DNA of 64,000 nucleotides from Hallerella sp963660435 (GTDB lineage Bacteria; Fibrobacterota; Fibrobacteria; Fibrobacterales; Fibrobacteraceae): NCBI GenBank assembly GCA_963660435.1, contig CAVKYI010000007.1:17571-81570 (forward strand), in the 5' to 3' direction. How positions within the stretch are numbered: position 1 is the stretch's first letter; each line of letters opens with the position of its first letter. The notes below the pieces were generated by a model, which did no database searches, had not been told where the DNA came from, and saw only the letters and a list, made by a program, of their open reading frames with translations. Position numbers and translations under genes: made by a program. Below are positions 58,362-64,000 of this stretch, piece by piece.

Positions 58362-59663
58362 TCACCCCTTCTTCTTCGGCCAATACTCGTTCACCATTTT
58401 CGAAGGAATGCCGGTTTCTTCGGGGGTAAAGCAGTCGGCAAGGATTTCCCATCCGAGATCGAGCGCCTTTTCCAGCGGGATGTTCACCGACAGGTCCATC
58501 ATTTCCTTTTCGAAGCGTTCGCCGTATTTCAGGAGCTTGTTGTCCCAGTTGCTCATCCGGAAGCCCATCGACTGCTTTTCGAGCGTTTCCTTGTAGCTTG
58601 CGTAAAGCTGGATCATCGTGTTCATGATGGTCCGATGGTCGCTGCGGGTCTTGCCGTTCACCTGCTGCTTCAAGCGGGAAAGCGAACCGAACGGTTCGAT
58701 TCGACCGTGCTTCAGGTAGAACTGTCCTTCCGTGATATAACCGGTGTTGTCCGGGACCGGGTGCGTCACGTCGTCGCCGGGCATCGTCGTCACGGCGAGA
58801 ATCGTAATCGATCCGGAACCTTCGAAATCGACCGCCTTTTCGTAGCGGCTCGCGAGCTGTGAATACAGATCGCCCGGATAGCCACGGTTCGACGGAATCT
58901 GTTCCATCGTAATCGAGATTTCCTTCAGGGCGTCGGCAAAGTTCGTCATGTCGGTCAAAAGAACAAGGACGTTCTTGCCTCGAGTCGCAAACTGCTCCGC
59001 GACGGCCAGGGCCTCGTCAGGAACAAGCAGACATTCCACAATCGGGTCGGAAGCTGTATGGACATACATCACGGTACGCGAAAGCGCGCCATTCTTGTCC
59101 AGGTAATCCCGCAGATAGAGATAGTCGTCGTATTTCAGGCCCATTCCGCCAAGCACGATCACATCGACTTCGGCCTGGAGCGCGATGCGGGCAAGCAACT
59201 GGTTGTAAGGCTCTCCCGCAACGGAAAAGATCGGAAGTTTCTGGGAAACGACAAGCGTATTGAAAACATCGATCATCGGAATGCCGGTGCGAACCATCTT
59301 TTTCGGGATGATGCGCCTTGCCGGGTTTACCGAAGGACCTCCGATAGGCACGGGATTTTCCTCGATGACCGGACCGCAGTCACGCGGATTTCCGGCACCG
59401 TCAAAGACTCGACCAAGCAGAGCGTCGCTGAAAGGAACTTCCATCGGATGGCCAAAGAAGCGCACCTGGGAATCCGTCGAAATGCCACGCGCACCGGCAA
59501 AGACCTGCAAATCGACCTTCTCTCCGTCAATCCGGATCACGCGGGCAAGAGACTCCCCCTGGGGACTCGTGACACGCGCGAGTTCCTGGTTGGCAACGCC
59601 ATCCGCCTTGATGGTGATAACGCTACCCGCAATGCTTTCGATACGGTGATAGACCTTAGACAT
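58362..59663 (-). CDS. ntpB: V-type ATPase subunit B (regulatory)
   Basis: 433-residue non-catalytic nucleotide-binding subunit. It lacks a true Walker A lysine motif (FSVAGEPYNQLLARIA in that position) but keeps LLTDMTNFADAL and the IPSNRGYPGDLYSQLASRYE signature of V-type B subunits. Length is a little under the usual 460. It overlaps subunit A by 8 nt. Confidence 0.96.
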   Translation of the reverse strand: MSKVYHRIESIAGSVITIKADGVANQELARVTSPQGESLARVIRIDGEKVDLQVFAGARGISTDSQVRFFGHPMEVPFSDALLGRVFDGAGNPRDCGPVIEENPVPIGGPSVNPARRIIPKKMVRTGIPMIDVFNTLVVSQKLPIFSVAGEPYNQLLARIALQAEVDVIVLGGMGLKYDDYLYLRDYLDKNGALSRTVMYVHTASDPIVECLLVPDEALAVAEQFATRGKNVLVLLTDMTNFADALKEISITMEQIPSNRGYPGDLYSQLASRYEKAVDFEGSGSITILAVTTMPGDDVTHPVPDNTGYITEGQFYLKHGRIEPFGSLSRLKQQVNGKTRSDHRTIMNTMIQLYASYKETLEKQSMGFRMSNWDNKLLKYGERFEKEMMDLSVNIPLEKALDLGWEILADCFTPEETGIPSKMVNEYWPKKKG

Positions 59664-61389
59664 TCTTGGAAACCTCCTTTACGGAGCTAAAAATCTGGCT
59701 TTCGAGATTCTTGAATTCTTCGGAACCGAAGGCAACGCGGTTCCAGTCCTTCGTCGCCTGGGTCAATTTCAGGAAGAAACCGCGAGCGGAATCCTTGTCG
59801 CCAAAGACGAAAGATGTTTCGAGAATCGCGTAAACGCGGTCAAAGACATACTTCTGGCGTTCCGCGGAACAGGCCGCATCGACTTCATGGTAGGCGTCCT
59901 GCTGCAAATAGACGGAATCCAGGTATTCGGATTTCAGATAGACGACAAAGTCGTCCATCGAAGTTCCCTCTTCGCCAACGACCTTCATCATCTGGTTTAC
60001 GTCGTTGCCGGAAACGAGAATCCGCCGTGCCTCGGCGACCTTTGCGGAATCGATGACGCCTTCGTACTTGGACCAGGATTCCAGCGGGTGAATCGCCGGG
60101 AAGCGCCTCTGGTCGGACCGTTCGCGAGAAAGCCCGAGGAACGCGCCGACGACTTTCAGCGTCGCCTGGGTTACCGGTTCCTCGAAGTTTCCGCCTGCGG
60201 GAGAAACCGAACCGCCAATCGTCACGGAACCCGAAGAGCCATCGCGCAGCCTGACCACGCCACCGCGTTCATAGAAAGACGCGATCGTCGATTCGAGATA
60301 GGCCGGGAACGCTTCTTCGCCCGGAATTTCTTCCAGGCGTCCGCTCATTTCGCGGAGAGCCTGCGCCCAACGTGAAGTCGAGTCGGCAAGCAAAAGGACG
60401 TTAAGACCCATCTGGCGATAATATTCCGCAATCGTCACGCCCGTATAGACGGAAGCTTCGCGCGCGGCGACCGGCATCGAGGACGTGTTGCAGATTATGA
60501 GGGTACGCTCCATCAGGCTCTTGCCCGTGCGCGGGTCGATAAGCTCGGGAAATTCCCGAAGGGTTTCCACGACTTCGCCGGCACGTTCTCCGCAAGCGGC
60601 GAGAATCACGATATCGACGTCCGCATAGCGGCTCATCAGCTGCTGCAAGACCGTCTTTCCCGCACCGAAAGGCCCCGGCGTACAGAACGTTCCGCCTTGC
60701 ATTACCGGGAAGAACGTATCGATAATGCGCTGCTGCATCGAAAGCGGCTTTGACGGGCGAAGGCGTTCCACGTAATTCCTGATGGGAACCTTGACGGGCC
60801 ACGTCTGGTACATCTTGACATCGAAAGTCTTGCCGTTTTCGTCCTTCAGCGTCGCAATGACATCTTCGACGACATGTTCGCCGGCAGGAACGATCGATTC
60901 CACGGTCATCTGGGAACGTATCTTGAACGGTACCATGATACGATGCTTGAAGATGCCCTCGGGAACGGTTCCGAGCGTATCGCCGCCAGAGACCCTGTCT
61001 CCGACTTTAGCCACCGGGGAAAACGCCCACTTGACGTCACGGGGAAGCGCCGGAAGATACTTGCCGCGCTGCAGGAAGAAGCCGCATTCTTCCGCGAGTT
61101 CGGGAAGCGGATTCTGCAAGCCGTCAAAGACCTGCGTCAAGAGGCCCGGTCCGAGTTCCACGGAAAGAAGTTCGCCCGTAAAGCGAACCTCGTCGCCCGC
61201 CTTGAGTCCCGAAGTGTCTTCAAAGACCTGGAGTTCCGCATAGTCTCCGCGAATGCGGATGACTTCGCATTTCAGTTCCACGCCGGACGAAAGCTTTGCA
61301 AAACCGACTTCGTTTTGCGCGACCGCGCCCTCGAACGCGACACGGATCAAGTTTCCGTTCACACCGATTATTTTACCGATACTAGCCAT
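59656..61389 (-). CDS. ntpA: V-type ATPase subunit A (catalytic)
   Basis: 577-residue catalytic subunit. Walker A is GPFGAGKT with Lys245. The non-homologous insert typical of V/A-type A subunits is present (about 105-200), and LADSTSRWAQALREMSGRLEEIPGEE marks the catalytic beta-sheet region. Such operons work as ATP synthases or ion pumps, depending on the organism. It starts 18 nt after the DUF2764-like gene. Confidence 0.97.
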   Translation of the reverse strand: MASIGKIIGVNGNLIRVAFEGAVAQNEVGFAKLSSGVELKCEVIRIRGDYAELQVFEDTSGLKAGDEVRFTGELLSVELGPGLLTQVFDGLQNPLPELAEECGFFLQRGKYLPALPRDVKWAFSPVAKVGDRVSGGDTLGTVPEGIFKHRIMVPFKIRSQMTVESIVPAGEHVVEDVIATLKDENGKTFDVKMYQTWPVKVPIRNYVERLRPSKPLSMQQRIIDTFFPVMQGGTFCTPGPFGAGKTVLQQLMSRYADVDIVILAACGERAGEVVETLREFPELIDPRTGKSLMERTLIICNTSSMPVAAREASVYTGVTIAEYYRQMGLNVLLLADSTSRWAQALREMSGRLEEIPGEEAFPAYLESTIASFYERGGVVRLRDGSSGSVTIGGSVSPAGGNFEEPVTQATLKVVGAFLGLSRERSDQRRFPAIHPLESWSKYEGVIDSAKVAEARRILVSGNDVNQMMKVVGEEGTSMDDFVVYLKSEYLDSVYLQQDAYHEVDAACSAERQKYVFDRVYAILETSFVFGDKDSARGFFLKLTQATKDWNRVAFGSEEFKNLESQIFSSVKEVSKNV

Positions 61390-61407
61390 TTGAAAAAAGA
61401 CCTCCGG

Positions 61408-61941
61408 TCATTCCTGCCTTGCTGCAGGATCGTTATCGTTAATCACTTTAAGAACAGCGGCGTTTCCCGCCTCGGGCGAAATCTTCGCCCATCGTTCGCA
61501 AATTCCGAGCTTGACGGCAAACGCGTAGAGACTTGCCAGGCTCCCTTCTTCGGAAGCCAGCTGATCGACAAGCCAGAAGCGAACCCGATCCAGCTCCTCT
61601 TCGCGTTCGAGCGGGTTCGGCTTTGCATAGGCATCCGTCACCATTTTGGCGAACGTGACGTCGTAACCGCGAAACGGGCGTTCCGTAAAGCGCACGTCCT
61701 GCCCCCAGGCGGCGGCGCGCGCATGCCCCAGGATATTCTTCAGCTGGATTTCATGGTCCCGGTAGGCGGAAATAAACGGGTCGTCGCAAGGTTCCCCGCC
61801 AAGCAGAGCATCGAACGCGGCGAGTTCCTCTTCGCTCAAGACGCTTTCACAGCGGCTTCGAAGTTCCGACAGGGAGAACGGCGGAGTATCTCCAAAGCGC
61901 AAAAAGGGAAGGGATGCGGAAATATAGACAGCGTTATTCAT
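61408..61941 (-). CDS. DUF2764-like V-ATPase operon protein
   Basis: 177-residue soluble, mostly helical protein beginning YISASLPFLRFGDTPPFS, the pattern of the DUF2764 family. These proteins occur between the E and A subunit genes in V-ATPase operons of Chlamydiae, spirochaetes and Bacteroidota, at the place where other organisms encode subunit C. A role as a C-like stator or rotor socket is therefore a fair guess. It lies 3 nt after subunit E. Confidence 0.85.
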   Translation of the reverse strand: MNNAVYISASLPFLRFGDTPPFSLSELRSRCESVLSEEELAAFDALLGGEPCDDPFISAYRDHEIQLKNILGHARAAAWGQDVRFTERPFRGYDVTFAKMVTDAYAKPNPLEREEELDRVRFWLVDQLASEEGSLASLYAFAVKLGICERWAKISPEAGNAAVLKVINDNDPAARQE

Positions 61942-61944
61942 CCG

Positions 61945-62547
61945 CTATTTTCCCTGCGCGGCTTCCGAGACTATCTTGGCGAGTTCCGGACGAACGACGG
62001 AAGAAAGCGACGCGGCGATTTCCTCGGAAGTGAATTCGTGGGAAACCTTGCCGCCCTCCACCTTCACGCGAAAGCCGAACTTGATACCCGAGTCGCTTTC
62101 CACCTTGACGCCCTTGCCTAGGGCCTTCGCGAATTCCCCGACAGCGAAGGAAGAGAGTTTCGCCTTGTCCGCATCGGAGAAAACGAGTTCCGTATCCGTC
62201 GAATAGTTCCTTGCAAGGACAAGGAGCATTTCCTTGATCGTATCTTCCGAAAGATTCTTCTCCACTTCGCGGGAGAGTATTTCGCTTATCATCTTTTCGA
62301 TACGGCGACCGACAGAAATCAAGACATCGCGGGCGGCTTGCTGGATAGCGCGCTCGCTGCGCTCCGCATAGGCTGCGGAATCCTTGTCCGCCTTTTCGAG
62401 TACGGAAGCGGCTTCCGCCTTGGCGTTTTCCAGAATGCGGGAAGCTTCTTCGTTCGCCTTCGCGATAATCGCCGAGGACTTTTCGTCGGCCTTGTTCACC
62501 GCTTCTTTCTGGATGCGTTCAATCAGGTTCTGTAAATCTTCAGCCAT
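61945..62547 (-). CDS. ntpE: V-type ATPase subunit E (peripheral stalk)
   Basis: 200-residue peripheral stalk protein. The N-terminal half (about 1-100) is a long Ala/Glu/Lys-rich coiled coil; the C-terminal half is the alpha/beta head that caps the A3B3 ring. GGAG lies 6 nt before the ATG at 62547, so the 13-codon extension is rejected. It is the first gene of the operon E-X-A-B-D-I-K-K. No separate G/H stalk partner is encoded here. Confidence 0.9.
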   Translation of the reverse strand: MAEDLQNLIERIQKEAVNKADEKSSAIIAKANEEASRILENAKAEAASVLEKADKDSAAYAERSERAIQQAARDVLISVGRRIEKMISEILSREVEKNLSEDTIKEMLLVLARNYSTDTELVFSDADKAKLSSFAVGEFAKALGKGVKVESDSGIKFGFRVKVEGGKVSHEFTSEEIAASLSSVVRPELAKIVSEAAQGK

Positions 62548-62590
62548 AAAATCTCCGAATTTCAAGGCGTTTTTTTTTAGCGCCATTTGT

Positions 62591-62596
62591 AATATA
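62591..62596 (-). promoter_or_regulatory. Candidate -10 element of the V-ATPase operon
   Basis: TATATT on the minus strand predicts a start near 62584 and a leader of about 37 nt with GGAG before ntpE. Confidence 0.45.
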
Positions 62597-62701
62597 CAAG
62601 AAAATTTTTCAAAAAAACGGGATTTTTCTGTTAAAAATGAAAAACTTTCGACAAATTTGCGCCTTTGGGAGACAAAATGCGTTCTTTGGGGATTATTTGA
62701 T

Positions 62702-63073
62702 TTAGCGTGGACGGTCCGCCGCCGAGCTGTCGGAAACGAGCGAAAAGAGCCAGGCGACCATCAGGGAAGCCTCCGCGTCGGAAAGCTTCCCGATTTCCAT
62801 CGGACGATATCTGTCGGGATGAATCGGCCTGGGATCCTTGAGATATTCGAAAAGGGCCTTGGGGCGTCCCTCGTAGCGAAGAACGTTCCCTTTCATGTCG
62901 GGACCGGCAAAATTCCGGTTCCAGCGGTGGCAGGCGTAACACTCGCGGTCATAGAGTTCCGCGGCGGAGACCCGCGCCTCGGCGGTGAGTTCCGGCAAGC
63001 GAAACGCATCCGCGGCAAAGAGTACCGTCACAAGCGCGCCGCACAGGCAGGCGATTTTCAGGCGGTTCGACAT
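62702..63073 (-). CDS. Small c-type cytochrome
   Basis: 123-residue periplasmic electron carrier. The signal peptide covers about 1-21. A single haem site CYACH (Cys45, Cys48, His49) is followed by Met92 in RYRPMEIG as the likely sixth ligand. The remaining fold of about 75 residues suits a small class I cytochrome c. Its partner is unknown; no oxidase gene is nearby. The start at 63073 gives a proper signal peptide, while the longer frame is a shadow of the SDR gene. It overlaps that gene by 16 nt. Confidence 0.85.
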   Translation of the reverse strand: MSNRLKIACLCGALVTVLFAADAFRLPELTAEARVSAAELYDRECYACHRWNRNFAGPDMKGNVLRYEGRPKALFEYLKDPRPIHPDRYRPMEIGKLSDAEASLMVAWLFSLVSDSSAADRPR

Positions 63074-63864
63074 TTTTTTCCTCGATGCAAGATGCGGGAT
63101 ATCGCCCTTACGACCAGACGGCGCGGAAGAAACCTTTCGACAAACAGAAGAAGCCTGTCGAATTTTCCGGGGACGACGATTCCGGACGCGCCTCCGAGAA
63201 TGGCTCGGACGGCTTCCCAGGCGACAGACCGCGCGGACGAGCGGAAAAGGCAGCGAAGAAAACCTTTTCGGGAACCTGCATGAAGATGAAATTCCGTATC
63301 GACAAATCCGGGACAAAGCGCAAGAACACGCACGCGACTATCCCGAGATTCTTCGGCAAGGGCCTCGCTGTAAGAGAGTACAAAGGATTTTGTCGCATAG
63401 TAGGCCGCCATGTAAGGTCCGGGCTGGAATCCCGCCATGCTCGCCACGTTCAGGATGACGCCGCGCCTATTCCTTTCCATTGCCTGGAGCGAAAGCTTCG
63501 AGAGAATCATCAGGCTTTCGACGTTCACCCGGAGCATCCTGCATTCCGCATCGACCGGAATTTCGGAGGCTTTTCCCTGGAATCCCACTCCGGCATCGTT
63601 TACGAGGATGTCGGGAGCGTCTCCGGCAAGCTCTACCGTCTTTTCGAAAACCCGGGAGGCTTCGCCGGAAATGGAAAGATCTGCCGAAAGGGCAAAGGCG
63701 GAAACGCCAAACCGAACGGAAAGATCCCGAGCGATTTCTTCGATTTTTTCGGTTCTCCGGGCGATAAGGACGATACGCTCCGACTGGGGAGCGATCACAT
63801 ACGCGATTTCCTTGCCGATTCCCGAGCTTGCGCCCGTCAGAAGAACTATCCGGAAACGTTTCAT
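63058..63864 (-). CDS. Short-chain dehydrogenase/reductase
   Basis: 268-residue SDR oxidoreductase. Cofactor motif TGASSGIG lies at residues 10-17 and the NDAG-type motif near 89-92 (NDAG instead of the common NNAG). Asn114, Ser142, Tyr155 and Lys159 form the catalytic tetrad. Arg36 and Arg37 after the second strand favour NADP(H). The C-terminal FDRLLLFVERFLPRRLV segment is hydrophobic and basic and may bind the membrane. AGGCGG lies 4 nt before the ATG. A MITE-like element begins 12 nt upstream of the start codon. Substrate is unknown. Confidence 0.9.
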   Translation of the reverse strand: MKRFRIVLLTGASSGIGKEIAYVIAPQSERIVLIARRTEKIEEIARDLSVRFGVSAFALSADLSISGEASRVFEKTVELAGDAPDILVNDAGVGFQGKASEIPVDAECRMLRVNVESLMILSKLSLQAMERNRRGVILNVASMAGFQPGPYMAAYYATKSFVLSYSEALAEESRDSRVRVLALCPGFVDTEFHLHAGSRKGFLRCLFRSSARSVAWEAVRAILGGASGIVVPGKFDRLLLFVERFLPRRLVVRAISRILHRGKKCRTA

Positions 63865-63876
63865 GGACCGCCTTTT

Positions 63877-64000
63877 GGTCACCTCTAAAAATTCAATTTT
63901 CAAAAATTTGGTTGCGACGCTTCGCGCTGGTTCGTCATTCAAAGAGGCAAATACATCCAGTATTCGCCACTTTTCATTCCTGCCTTCGCTTGGTCTCATT
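63877..64000 (-). mobile_element. MITE-like element, inverted copy, cut by the window end
   Basis: The first 17 bp match the terminal repeat (GGTCACCTCTAAAAATT), and the rest matches the 15501-15663 element in reverse orientation with a few substitutions. The far end is outside the window. It lies immediately upstream of the SDR gene and may carry its promoter. Confidence 0.7.

Noticed and set aside
63865..63999. N-terminal extension of the SDR frame through the repeat element
   Set aside because: The SDR fold begins at MKRFRIVLLTGASSG, and AGGCGG precedes the ATG at 63864. The extension is only the MITE-like element read in frame.

Overview
The window is a gene-dense bacterial chromosome segment that is almost entirely coding. 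It holds about 57 protein genes, one tRNA and no rRNA. It encodes Gram-negative envelope functions (an Omp85-type barrel, a tripartite RND pump, KdsB for lipopolysaccharide, OmpA, lipoproteins) beside a bacterial V-type ATPase operon. Recurrent promoter-like hexamers TATATT and TAAATTTG, the second matching the Bacteroidota-type TAnnTTTG element, point to the Fibrobacterota/Bacteroidota side of the tree. A Fibrobacter-like organism is my best guess. That is inference; no marker gene was compared.

Layout. 1-5.5 kb: Omp85-like protein, ribosomal protein L31, a lipoprotein, and a four-gene operon (sugar nucleotidyltransferase, maf, rodZ, hisB). 5.6-11.1 kb: an RND efflux operon in which permease and outer-membrane channel are one 1468-residue polypeptide. 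11.2-17.5 kb: pmbA, hemL, an SGNH O-acetyltransferase directly behind a tRNA-Arg(CCT), repeats, then an MBOAT acyltransferase. 18-34 kb: recG (+), then a minus-strand run of 14 abutting genes that mixes type IV pilus/type II secretion parts (ATPase, PilM-like, PilN/O-like, ComEA-like) with housekeeping genes (thiL, uvrD, gatC, kdsB, pyrG, rsmD, coaD, rhomboid, pfkB-type kinase). 34-45 kb: a receiver-like protein, a TIM-barrel-like protein, ompA, transketolase, two membrane-linked glycosyltransferases with gmk, an aminotransferase and citrate synthase. 45-52 kb: a less conserved stretch with an MFS pump, a small barrel, rsgA, a protease homologue lacking catalytic His and Asp, a small secreted protein, a macro-domain protein and a SIMPL protein. 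52-54.7 kb: hpt and leuA with a complete leucine attenuator. 54.8-62.6 kb: V-ATPase operon E-X-A-B-D-I-K-K. 62.7-64 kb: a small cytochrome c and an SDR dehydrogenase.

Most notable: (i) the leuA leader, with a 15-residue peptide holding four Leu codons, mutually exclusive hairpins and a promoter that would start transcription on the leader ATG; (ii) several genes with a -10 hexamer exactly 6-8 nt before the start codon, suggesting leaderless mRNAs; (iii) the RND-channel fusion with an internal signal-peptide-like junction; (iv) the His-to-Gln/Asp-to-Asn trypsin-fold protein near a macro-domain protein; (v) a 163-bp MITE-like element with perfect 18-bp terminal inverted repeats, one further copy and two fragments, plus a second dispersed intergenic repeat.
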